Shown one piece after another: positions 1 through 7,040 of a stretch of DNA of 42,810 nt. The translations under genes were made by a program, and so were the position numbers. Each line of letters opens with the position of its first letter. Positions within the stretch are counted from its first letter, which is position 1. Origin of the DNA: Clostridia bacterium (GTDB taxonomy: Bacteria > Bacillota > Clostridia > Oscillospirales > Acutalibacteraceae); contig JAGBAK010000005.1 of NCBI GenBank assembly GCA_017938985.1, positions 1-42,810 of the forward strand, in the 5' to 3' direction. The notes under the pieces were generated by a model. It did no database searches and had not been told where the DNA came from. It worked only from the letters and a program-made list of their open reading frames with translations.

Positions 1-106
1 CTGTAGTTTCTTCCGCTTTATCCTTTTTCAGCTCCGATGCAAAGAAATACGTTGCAACGCCTGCCGCAAGGGCGATAACCGCCGCTATAAGATATATTTT
101 TTTCAT
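1..106 (-). CDS. cpaB: Flp pilus assembly protein CpaB, N-terminal fragment
   Basis: Only the first 35 codons are in the window; the gene runs off the left edge. The visible part starts MKKIYLIAAVIALA, a single N-terminal membrane segment followed by a short charged stretch (SELKKDK). CpaB/RcpC proteins begin this way; they are membrane-anchored periplasmic or extracytoplasmic SAF-domain subunits of Tad pili. The SAF domain itself is not visible, so the call rests mainly on position: it is the next gene after the TadE-like gene, 15 bp downstream, in a tad operon. An AAAGG lies about 10 bases before the ATG. Confidence 0.6.
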   Translation of the reverse strand, partial: MKKIYLIAAVIALAAGVATYFFASELKKDKAEETT

Positions 107-121
107 AACATCGGTACCTTT

Positions 122-547
122 CTATGACTCAACCTTCATTGTAACGGTCGAATTTATTGTTTTGGTTTTACCTAAAACCGAGCTTAAAACAGGAGTGAAA
201 AAGTTAATTTCAGCTTTCAGAGTAACCGTTACGTCGCCCGACGTGGGTTCACCCGGGGCACTGTAAGCAATTTCAATTTCCACTCCGTCTTTATCAAAAA
301 CGTTTTTTGACGAATTTTCAATGTGAGTTATTATTTTCTGCATATCCGCTCCGTCTGCGGTGTTGACAACCGCATACCTTGCGCCTTCTCTGCAGGCATT
401 GTTGAGTGAAAGCTGGTTATAGAACATCCAGCCGAAATCAATAATTCCGCACAGAATCAGCAGAAATATGGGCAGAATCAGGGCAAACTCAACCATTGCC
501 TGACCGTCCTCCTTTTTTTCTCTGCCTTTTCTGAAAAACTTTTTCAT
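122..547 (-). CDS. TadE-like pseudopilin
   Basis: A 141-residue protein with a short basic N-terminus, then a DGQAMVEFALILPIFLLI segment (about residues 14-31), the TadE signature: a G followed by a hydrophobic helix with Glu at +5 after the predicted prepilin cleavage site. The next stretch, with NNACREGARYAV, is also typical of TadE/TadF. The remainder is a beta-rich extracytoplasmic domain. TadE pseudopilins are processed by the same peptidase as Flp and are needed for Tad pilus assembly. I chose the ATG at 547 because a perfect GGAGGTGAT lies 8 bases upstream; an in-frame GTG nine bases earlier overlaps that site. It lies downstream of three pilin genes and a large hairpin. Confidence 0.85.
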   Translation of the reverse strand: MKKFFRKGREKKEDGQAMVEFALILPIFLLILCGIIDFGWMFYNQLSLNNACREGARYAVVNTADGADMQKIITHIENSSKNVFDKDGVEIEIAYSAPGEPTSGDVTVTLKAEINFFTPVLSSVLGKTKTINSTVTMKVES

Positions 548-597
548 CCGTATCACCTCCGCCCGTTAAAGCGGTTTGTTTTCTCTGTTAAACATTA

Positions 598-632
598 ATG
601 GGTAAGCTCGCTCAGCGAGCGAACTTACCCAT
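598..632 (-). promoter_or_regulatory. Intergenic hairpin between pilin genes and tadE
   Basis: ATGGGTAAG and CTTACCCAT arms continue inward to a GCT loop, giving a 16-bp stem with one wobble pair. On the transcribed (minus) strand the 3' side reads ATTAATGTTTAAC, with no proper U-run, so it is not a classical terminator. It most likely protects the upstream pilin mRNA 3' end or causes partial termination, giving much more Flp than TadE/CpaB. This role is inferred from position. Confidence 0.6.
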
Positions 633-678
633 CGGGTTACTCAGTAATTAATTTTTTAAATTAAATCAAAGATTTTTA

Positions 679-882
679 TCAGGTGGCTGCGTTGGTTGCT
701 GCTTCAGCTGCGCCTTCGCTGGGAATTGCGTCAAGTTCCTCATTGACCTGATCGAACATTTCACGGATCTTCGGACCGAGTGCCACAAGGGCAACAATTA
801 CAACAACTGCGATAAGTCCGATAATCAGACCGTATTCAACCATGCCCTGACCTTCTTCATCTCTGAACCAATTTCTTAACAT
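679..882 (-). CDS. flp: Flp-type pilin 1
   Basis: A 67-residue prepilin. After a short charged leader (MLRNWFRDEEG) comes the Flp motif G-QGMVEYGLI, with processing expected after Gly11 and the conserved Glu5-Tyr6 pair of mature Flp, followed by a Val/Ile/Ala-rich helix and a small acidic tail. It forms the Tad pilus filament. The ATG at 882 is chosen because GGGAGG lies 8 bases upstream and because it gives the same 67-residue length as the two neighbouring copies; an upstream in-frame ATG at 903 lacks this support. It differs from the other two pilins only at residues 4, 7 and the last two positions. Confidence 0.9.
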   Translation of the reverse strand: MLRNWFRDEEGQGMVEYGLIIGLIAVVVIVALVALGPKIREMFDQVNEELDAIPSEGAAEAATNAAT

Positions 883-990
883 AATAATTGCCTCCCTTTT
901 CATTTAATAATTTCTCTTTTATTTTTCTCTTTTTGATTTTTACGGTTTTTATTTTCTCGTTATTTCCCCAAACAACCGAGAACCGTGCTG

Positions 991-1194
991 TTATGCGCCT
1001 GCGTTTGTGGCAGCCTCTGCTGCACCCTCGCTGGGAATTGCATCAAGTTCCTCATTGACCTGATCGAACATTTCGCGAATCTTCGGTCCGAGAGCAACAA
1101 GAGCAACAATAACAACAACTGCGATAAGGCCGATTATGAGACCGTATTCGACCATACCCTGGCCTTCTTCGTCTTTAAACCATTTTCTTAACAT
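991..1194 (-). CDS. flp: Flp-type pilin 2
   Basis: A 67-residue Flp prepilin with leader MLRKWFKDEEG and core QGMVEYGLIIGLIAVVV, processed by the A24 peptidase encoded upstream. Its protein sequence is identical to pilin 3, yet the two genes differ at many third-codon positions. Spacing to its neighbours is 66-108 bases and each copy has its own AGGAGG-type site. Triplicated pilin genes are a common way to raise dosage of the major pilin; whether the copies have different roles cannot be seen. Confidence 0.9.
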   Translation of the reverse strand: MLRKWFKDEEGQGMVEYGLIIGLIAVVVIVALVALGPKIREMFDQVNEELDAIPSEGAAEAATNAGA

Positions 1195-1260
1195 AATAAA
1201 ACCTCCTTAATTCTTCTCTATCCGATTTACTTTCCCCAAAGTTTTGACGGAAGGAGGTTA

Positions 1261-1464
1261 TCAGGCACCTGCGTTTGTTGCTGCCTCAGCAGCACCTTCG
1301 CTGGGAATTGCGTCAAGTTCCTCATTGACCTGATCGAACATTTCGCGAATCTTCGGTCCGAGTGCCACAAGGGCAACAATTACGACGACTGCGATAAGGC
1401 CGATGATAAGACCGTATTCAACCATGCCTTGGCCTTCTTCGTCTTTGAACCATTTTCTTAACAT
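1261..1464 (-). CDS. flp: Flp-type pilin 3
   Basis: First pilin gene after the prepilin peptidase in transcription order. It encodes the same 67 residues as pilin 2: charged leader, cleavage site after Gly11, Glu/Tyr of the Flp box, a hydrophobic helix with ALVALGPKI, then a small tail ending TNAGA. GGAGG lies about 7 bases upstream of the ATG. Synonymous differences from pilin 2 are scattered along the gene, so the duplication is not very recent and the protein has been held constant. Confidence 0.9.
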   Translation of the reverse strand: MLRKWFKDEEGQGMVEYGLIIGLIAVVVIVALVALGPKIREMFDQVNEELDAIPSEGAAEAATNAGA

Positions 1465-1521
1465 AATATTACCTCCATTTTTATTTTTTCACCTTGTTCT
1501 TTCACAAGGTATTTTCCCCAA

Positions 1522-2208
1522 TTAAAAAAGCGATGAAAAAACTGATTTTGAAAGGCCCTCAAACATCGGGAACAAAACCGTTGCAACAACGCCGAGCGAG
1601 AGATAAGGTCCCATCGGAACTGCGGTTTTGCGCGTGCCTTTCTTTGTTATTATCAGGTATGCGAGATAGAGCAGAAGTCCTGCCGCCATTATCAGCGCCG
1701 CCTGCAGATATCCGAAAGCTCCCAGGCAATAACCGATTGCCGCACTGTATTTTACGTCGCCCGTTCCGATCGGTATGCCGAAAAACATCGGAAGCTGATA
1801 CAGGATGAATCCGCCTGCAAGACCAACAAGCGACGGAATCAGACATTCCTTAAGCGGTACTTTTGCCACCGCAATTGCGTAAACCAGAGCGGCTGTTCTG
1901 ATAACCAAGAGAGCCAGAACCGATGAATTCGGGATTTTTTTGATATCCAGGTCAACAATACCGATTGATATTGCCACCGAGATGTAAGCACAAGCTTCAA
2001 GGCGGAGCGCCGTATCTTTGAACAAAGCAAAAACCGCGGCAAAAAGCACGCCCGAAAGAAGCACCCAAACACCAATTAATACCGTATTCCGTACTGCTTC
2101 GATTTTTTCGGTCTCTTTTGTTCGTTTTTCAACCTGAAAAAGTGCAATTCTGTTGAACGCCAGAGCCGTCAGGATTCCGAGAACACCGCCATAGAAAATT
2201 TCAATCAT
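1522..2208 (-). CDS. Prepilin peptidase, A24 family (TadV/CpaA-type)
   Basis: A 228-residue polytopic membrane protease that cleaves Flp and TadE leaders at the cytoplasmic membrane face. Both catalytic aspartates of A24 peptidases are visible: the first in VDLDIKKIPN (mid-protein) and the second in the GTGDVKY motif (GxGD). There is an extra N-terminal hydrophobic region of about 60 residues but no methyltransferase Cys motifs, as in TadV/CpaA rather than PilD. The start at 2208 is set by GGAGG exactly 8 bases upstream; a longer reading from 2271 would begin inside the promoter. A 7-bp stem-loop (1491-1510) lies between this gene and pilin 3 without a U-run. Confidence 0.9.
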   Translation of the reverse strand: MIEIFYGGVLGILTALAFNRIALFQVEKRTKETEKIEAVRNTVLIGVWVLLSGVLFAAVFALFKDTALRLEACAYISVAISIGIVDLDIKKIPNSSVLALLVIRTAALVYAIAVAKVPLKECLIPSLVGLAGGFILYQLPMFFGIPIGTGDVKYSAAIGYCLGAFGYLQAALIMAAGLLLYLAYLIITKKGTRKTAVPMGPYLSLGVVATVLFPMFEGLSKSVFSSLF

Positions 2209-2261
2209 AGGCTTCGCCTCCGGTAACTCGTCTGGAAGGGGTTCTTCCCTTCCGCACCCTA

Positions 2262-2336
2262 ATGATAGCACCGTTTTTGTGCAATGTCAACACCGCTTTT
2301 CCACAATGTGGAAAACATCATAGCAAATTGCACAAA
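2262..2336 (-). promoter_or_regulatory. tad operon promoter within nested inverted repeats
   Basis: On the minus strand a perfect -35 TTGACA (2285-2290) and a -10 TATCAT (2262-2267) are 17 bases apart. A 9-bp inverted repeat TTTTCCACA-A-TGTGGAAAA lies just upstream of the -35 (2297-2315). Flanking it are perfect 10-bp arms TTTGTGCAAT (2276-2285) and ATTGCACAAA (2327-2336); one arm overlaps the spacer and -35. The layout suits control by one or two dimeric regulators. No regulator is assigned. Confidence 0.7.
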
Positions 2337-2679
2337 GGCGTAACAATCCGGATTTTCCCTTTATATTATTTTATATAATTAAAGCAAATCCGCACCCTGA
2401 ATCCGATGTTTTGCAAAAAAAGCTGCAAAAAGCAACTTTTCACAATATTTTATTAAAAAAATTTTCACATTTTTACCAAAATTATGCATAAATTTATTAG
2501 CATATATGCTAATATGCAGGATTTTTTGCATATATTCAAAAATACTGTATATTTTCTGAACTGTTTGTGAATAATAATCCGTTGTGTTTTTTGCCATATC
2601 ATTTTTGTTATAGCAAACCTTATTAGAACGCATTCTGTACTTTATGTGATTTTCACCCGAAAAAAGACGATTTTCAAGC
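2337..2679. other. AT-rich gene-free stretch with palindromes
   Basis: No convincing gene. A 100-codon open frame on the minus strand (2379-2681) lacks a ribosome site, has no recognisable domain and consists largely of AT-rich codons. The stretch contains a perfect 20-bp palindrome (2495-2514, core GCATATATGC), a 10-bp palindrome TTATGCATAA (2482-2491) and a further GCATATA at about 2530. Function unknown. Confidence 0.5.
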
Positions 2680-2728
2680 AAAAAAGCAGACCTGCGAAGG
2701 CGGTGTTCCGCCCTGCAAATCTGCTTTT
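2680..2728 (-). terminator. Rho-independent terminator
   Basis: Long GC-rich stem with AAAGCAGA/TCTGCTTT outer arms and GGCGG/CCGCC inner arms around an AACA loop, followed on the minus strand by TTTTTT. It lies 16 bases past the stop of the alpha/beta hydrolase. Confidence 0.9.
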
Positions 2729-2743
2729 GATATCATTTTGTCT

Positions 2744-3466
2744 TCAGATATGTTTCAGGATAAATTCAACAACAGGCAACGGGTCGTCAAGACCGTGGGG
2801 ATGGTGGTTGCACCCCTCTTTGACGTGCACCTCAAGCTCAACACCGTTTTCTTTGTAAGCCTTTTCAAGCATAACACCGTTTTCGCAATAGGGAACAATT
2901 TCGTCGCTGTCGCCCGCAACCATTACAACCGGGATTTGCTTTTCAACAAGAGCAGGTATATTGTGCATCGGCATATCCCTGTAGCAAATCAGCTCTGAAA
3001 CGCTCTTTATGCCAAGGTCATCACAAATTTCGGCATAATCGCCGCTGTTGCTCACGCCGATTCCGAAGCCGTATGGGCAGCTCATAAGGTTCATAACAGG
3101 TGCATCAAGATAAAGACAAGCAACCTTTTCGGGATACTTCGCCGCAAGCTGAACCGCCATAAGTCCGCCGCAGCTCATACCTACAGGCACGCATTTTGGC
3201 GCAGTGCCGTATTTTTCAGCCACAAAGTCAATGAACCTTGCCATTCTGTCAATATCGCTTTTCTTGCCCCAGCGCCCGTCACAAGCAATAAAGCAAAGCA
3301 GCATACCATTTTCAAGGAGCATTATCTCCGTTTCGGGGAATGCGTTGAAATAAGTTGTTTTGACGGCAACCGCATTTCTGACGGTATGGTTCTTCGGCAA
3401 AATCACCTTTGCCGCATACGATTCAAATTCAAATTCAATACACTCGAAGCCGTTCCAAAGCATCAT
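2744..3466 (-). CDS. Alpha/beta hydrolase (esterase/peptidase-like)
   Basis: About 240 residues, a single alpha/beta-hydrolase domain without signal peptide, so cytoplasmic. The nucleophile elbow is GMSCGG (Ser near residue 98), the acid is probably Asp in AGDSDEIVP (near 187) and the base a His in the CNHHPHG cluster near the C-terminus. This layout is seen in prolyl-oligopeptidase-like and dienelactone-type esterases; the substrate is unknown. A GGAG lies 5 bases before the ATG at 3466 and 8 before a second ATG at 3463; the ATG at 3481 has no site. The gene is monocistronic, with its own terminator and a promoter containing a possible LexA box. Confidence 0.8.
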   Translation of the reverse strand: MMLWNGFECIEFEFESYAAKVILPKNHTVRNAVAVKTTYFNAFPETEIMLLENGMLLCFIACDGRWGKKSDIDRMARFIDFVAEKYGTAPKCVPVGMSCGGLMAVQLAAKYPEKVACLYLDAPVMNLMSCPYGFGIGVSNSGDYAEICDDLGIKSVSELICYRDMPMHNIPALVEKQIPVVMVAGDSDEIVPYCENGVMLEKAYKENGVELEVHVKEGCNHHPHGLDDPLPVVEFILKHI

Positions 3467-3495
3467 AAATTCTCCGTTCATAACAATATATTTAC

Positions 3496-3524
3496 ATTAT
3501 ATATTAAGAACCAACGTTCTTCAA
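3496..3524 (-). promoter_or_regulatory. Promoter with SOS-box-like operator
   Basis: Minus-strand -35 TTGAAG (3519-3524), 17-base spacer, -10 TATAAT (3496-3501). The spacer contains AAGAAC-CAAC-GTTCTT (3506-3521), which includes the GAAC-N4-GTTC core of the Gram-positive LexA box. A repressor there would block the promoter for the alpha/beta hydrolase. Confidence 0.6.
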
Positions 3525-3554
3525 GAATAAATTACCGTCACCTTAACTGTTCGC

Positions 3555-3583
3555 TTGACTTTTCAGCCGTTCTGCTCTATATT
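3555..3583 (+). promoter_or_regulatory. Promoter of GH92-DUF362-radical SAM operon
   Basis: TTGACT (3555-3560), 17-base spacer, TATATT (3578-3583), followed 20-24 bases later by the GGAG site of the GH92 gene. It is divergent to the hydrolase promoter. Confidence 0.65.
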
Positions 3584-3615
3584 AAAAACATAATAATATC
3601 GAAGGAGAAAATAGT

Positions 3616-5871
3616 ATGTGGCCGATTATCAGAATTTTCGTAGCGTTCTTTCTCTCGTTTGAAACCTTGTTTGCAGGCATTTTCGGCGGAGTTAACCTCA
3701 GAAAAATCGAAATGCCCGAAATTCCCGAGGGCGAATACGGGCAGTACGTTGACCCGTTTATCGGCACAGGCGGCACTCCCTGGACCTGCGGTATGCTCAG
3801 TCCCGCCGCAACCGTTCCTTTCGGTTCGGTGCGCCTCGGTCCCGACACCTGCTTTGTTGGCGGTGCATACATTGTAAAAACAAACACGTCGGGTTATTAC
3901 TATGAACACGGTCACATCAAAGGCTTCAGCCATTCAAGACTCTCGGGCACAGGCTCCGAGGATTACTGCAATTTCAGAATTACTCCGTCAGTCGGCAACA
4001 ACGGCGCAAAAATTATGCCCTATTCGCACACAATGGAAAATGCTCTGCCCGGCTACTACGCGGTTTATCTGCCTTCTGTTGCCTGCCTTGCAGAAATGAC
4101 GGCTGATATTCACACAGGTGTTCACCGCTACAGCTTTTTCAGCGCAGACGATGCTCACCTTTATATTGATTCGGCAAGCGCCGCAGGCAACCGCACGTCA
4201 AGCAATGCATATGCAAAATATGACGAAGAAAGCGGCATCATAACGGGCGGATGTCTGCTCAACGGCAACTTTGCAGGCAGATTTGAAGGTCTGCCCGCAT
4301 ACTTTGCAGCTGTTGCAAGCAAACCTGTCAAAGCTTATGAAATAACCGACGGCGGCATTGACCTGAACTTCGGCAACCTCAACAACGGTAACGTTGAAAT
4401 AAGAATAGGTGTCAGCTATGTAAGCGAAGAGAATGCGCTTCTCAACCTTAAAGCAGAAACAGAAAACCTAACTCTTTCTTTTGATGACGTTCGCAAAAAC
4501 GCCGCCGCAGACTGGGAAGAAGCTCTTTCCGTTATCAAAATTGACGGCAATGACGAAATCAAGACAAACTTCTACACCGCACTTTACCACAGCATGATAA
4601 TGCCCACAAACTTTACCGACGTCAACGGCGAATATCTCGGCTTTGACAAACAGGTTCACGTTGCGGAAGGATACACCTACAGAACGGATATGTCGCTCTG
4701 GGATACCTGCCGCACAACACATCCGCTTTATACACTCATCAGGCAGGATATCCAGCTTGACTGTCTCAACAGCCTTGTTGCAATGTCTGACCGGGGCATC
4801 GGCGTTCTGCCCCGTTGGCCTATGGGCGCAGGCTACACAGGCTCAATGATCGGCGACAACGCAAGCATCGTTGTTGCAGAAAGCTATCTTAAAGGCATAA
4901 CCGATTTTGACGTTGAAGCGGCATACGAAGCAATGAAATATTCATCCGACAACGCCGTCAACAAAGACGGCAGAGGCTGGGTTGAGCTTTATAATGAATA
5001 CGGCTATATTCCGCAGGACGCTGAAGGTGTCAACAAATCCGTTGCAAGAACGGTTGAATATTCGTGGGAAGACGGCGCAATTGCCGACCTTGCACTTGCA
5101 CTCGGCAAAACGGATGAAGCAAAAATCTATGCCGCAAAGGCAATGTATTATAAAAACGTATTCAATCCCGAAACAAAATATTTCCAGGCAAGAAACAAAG
5201 ACGGCAGCTTTGTTTGGAATTTCAGTCCCTATATAACATCGTTCTATGACGCCGTTATGATAAAGAAATTTGCCGATTGTTACTGCGAAGGCAGTGCAAG
5301 GCAGTGGCGTTGGAACGCCCTGCAGGATATTGACGGAATGATTGAGCTTTTCGGCTCCGAAGAATATTTTGTCAGCGAGCTTGACGATTTTATGAAAGAT
5401 GCGTCGCTCACAAGAGCCGCTCTTGACCCCGGTCACGGCTTCTGGGTCGGCAATCAGCACGATATCCACACGCCCTATCTTTTTGCCAACGCAGGCAGAC
5501 CCGACCTGACCCAGAAATGGGTTCGCTGGACACTTGCAAACCGTTTCAGCAACGATATCAACGGTCTTGACGGCAACGATGACGGCGGTACTTTAAGCTC
5601 GTGGTACGTTTTCTCGGCAATGGGATTCTATCCCCTTGCAGGCACGGACAAATACTGGCTCGGCTCACCCAACGTCAACAGTGCCGAAGTCACTCTTTCA
5701 AACGGCAATACGCTTAAAATCACAGCAAATAATCAGAGCGAAAACAACGTTTACGTAAGCTCCGTAACGCTCAACGGTCAGACCCTTGACGGCTGCTACG
5801 TTACTCACGAGCAGCTTATGGGCGGCGGCGAGCTTGTTTTCACAATGACGGATAAACCCGCCGCAAACTGA
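3616..5871 (+). CDS. GH92 alpha-mannosidase, membrane-anchored
   Basis: 751 residues, a usual length for GH92 exo-alpha-mannosidases, which are calcium-dependent inverting enzymes that trim mannose from N-glycans or yeast mannan. Family signatures: VDPFIGTGG near residue 45, PAATVPFGSVRLGPDT, HIKGFSHSRLSGTG, and the C-terminal GNDDGGTLSSWYVFSAMGFYP block, which carries the aspartates that act as base. The first 25 residues (MWPIIRIFVAFFLSF) form a hydrophobic segment with no obvious cleavage site, so the enzyme is probably tethered outside the membrane. GGAG lies 8 bases before the ATG. It leads an operon with DUF362 and radical SAM genes. Confidence 0.92.
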   Translation: MWPIIRIFVAFFLSFETLFAGIFGGVNLRKIEMPEIPEGEYGQYVDPFIGTGGTPWTCGMLSPAATVPFGSVRLGPDTCFVGGAYIVKTNTSGYYYEHGHIKGFSHSRLSGTGSEDYCNFRITPSVGNNGAKIMPYSHTMENALPGYYAVYLPSVACLAEMTADIHTGVHRYSFFSADDAHLYIDSASAAGNRTSSNAYAKYDEESGIITGGCLLNGNFAGRFEGLPAYFAAVASKPVKAYEITDGGIDLNFGNLNNGNVEIRIGVSYVSEENALLNLKAETENLTLSFDDVRKNAAADWEEALSVIKIDGNDEIKTNFYTALYHSMIMPTNFTDVNGEYLGFDKQVHVAEGYTYRTDMSLWDTCRTTHPLYTLIRQDIQLDCLNSLVAMSDRGIGVLPRWPMGAGYTGSMIGDNASIVVAESYLKGITDFDVEAAYEAMKYSSDNAVNKDGRGWVELYNEYGYIPQDAEGVNKSVARTVEYSWEDGAIADLALALGKTDEAKIYAAKAMYYKNVFNPETKYFQARNKDGSFVWNFSPYITSFYDAVMIKKFADCYCEGSARQWRWNALQDIDGMIELFGSEEYFVSELDDFMKDASLTRAALDPGHGFWVGNQHDIHTPYLFANAGRPDLTQKWVRWTLANRFSNDINGLDGNDDGGTLSSWYVFSAMGFYPLAGTDKYWLGSPNVNSAEVTLSNGNTLKITANNQSENNVYVSSVTLNGQTLDGCYVTHEQLMGGGELVFTMTDKPAAN

Positions 5872-5899
5872 TTCTTCAACCCATATGAAAGGATAAAGA

Positions 5900-7027
5900 A
5901 TGAGCATTCACGTAATATACAGAACAGAATCATATGACCGCGAAGAGCTTTACGGCATTGTTAAAAAGCATTTTGAAGCTCACGGAATAAAAAACGAGCT
6001 TTCCGAAACTACCCGTGTGCTAATAAAACCAAATCTTGTAACAAATAAAGATGCCGCTTTTGTGGTCACAACAAACCCTGAACTTGTTTTTGCGGTTGTT
6101 CGTTACTTGAAAAGCATCGGTATTAAAAATATTACTCTTGCCGACTGCCCCGGCGGTTCTCTTCTTCTTTTTTCTCAAATGCAAGAAATCTATTCCGACA
6201 CCGGATACTCTTTTCTTGGCGAACACGTTCATATGAACACCGATTTTGAAAGCCGTGACGTTGAGTCACCCACCGGCTCAGTCAACAAGAAATTCAATAT
6301 AATAAATGCCGTCGCCGATGCAGACTACGTTATAAATCTTCCGAAGCTTAAAACACATAATCTGACGTGCATAACGGCAGGCGTCAAAAATCTTTTCGGC
6401 TGTATCCCCGGGCTTCAGAAGCCTGCATTTCACGCAAAATACCCGTCAGCAAAAGATTTTTCAAACATGCTTGTCGAACTCGCGCAGACTGTAAAGCCGT
6501 CTTTCACTCTCGTTGATGCCGTTGACATCATGGAAGGCAACGGCCCGACTAACGGAAAAAGAAGACATCTCGGTCTGACGTTTTCCTCAAAAGACGTTTT
6601 CGGACTTGACGCTTTTATTACCGAAACTCTTGGCATTCCGCAGGAATCCGTCGCCACTGTTCAGGCATCAAAAGCCAAAAATCTTATCAGTAATGATTTT
6701 GCCGCACAAGGTGACACAAATTTTGTTCTCGGCAATCCTATTCTTCTTCCCGAATCTTACCGAGCAAAAAGCGGTACGGATAAGCTTGCTGCAAAAATCA
6801 ACTCCCTTTTCCGAAAAATCGGAGATGCTGTTTTTGAAAGCTACCCGCAAATGACTGAAAAATGCGTGCTTTGCCGCAAATGTATCCTCACCTGTCCCAA
6901 AAATGCATTAAAAATTGAAAACGGCAAAATTGTTGTTGACAAAAAGCGGTGCATAGGTTGCCTCTGCTGTGACGAGGTATGCCCGAACGCAGCCGTGAAA
7001 ATCCGCAAAAAAATAAAAAAACACTGA
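5900..7027 (+). CDS. DUF362 protein with C-terminal 2x[4Fe-4S] ferredoxin domain
   Basis: 375 residues. The N-terminal two thirds match DUF362: VLIKPNLV, ADCPGG, NLPKLKTH and GVKNLFGCIPG motifs (about residues 40-240). The C-terminus carries two CxxCxxCxxxCP clusters, Cys322-325-328-332 and Cys351-354-357-361, for two [4Fe-4S] centres. DUF362 ferredoxins are thought to pass electrons to partner enzymes; the reaction is not known. It starts 28 bases after the GH92 stop with AAAGGA before the ATG, and is followed 13 bases later by the radical SAM gene, so it may supply electrons for that enzyme. No signal peptide. Confidence 0.85.
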   Translation: MSIHVIYRTESYDREELYGIVKKHFEAHGIKNELSETTRVLIKPNLVTNKDAAFVVTTNPELVFAVVRYLKSIGIKNITLADCPGGSLLLFSQMQEIYSDTGYSFLGEHVHMNTDFESRDVESPTGSVNKKFNIINAVADADYVINLPKLKTHNLTCITAGVKNLFGCIPGLQKPAFHAKYPSAKDFSNMLVELAQTVKPSFTLVDAVDIMEGNGPTNGKRRHLGLTFSSKDVFGLDAFITETLGIPQESVATVQASKAKNLISNDFAAQGDTNFVLGNPILLPESYRAKSGTDKLAAKINSLFRKIGDAVFESYPQMTEKCVLCRKCILTCPKNALKIENGKIVVDKKRCIGCLCCDEVCPNAAVKIRKKIKKH

Positions 7028-7040
7028 TAAAGGAACGCCA

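Noticed and set aside
2379..2681. 100-codon minus-strand frame in the AT-rich gap
   Set aside because: No ribosome site, no recognisable motif, runs across palindromes and ends in a low-complexity stretch; treated as chance.
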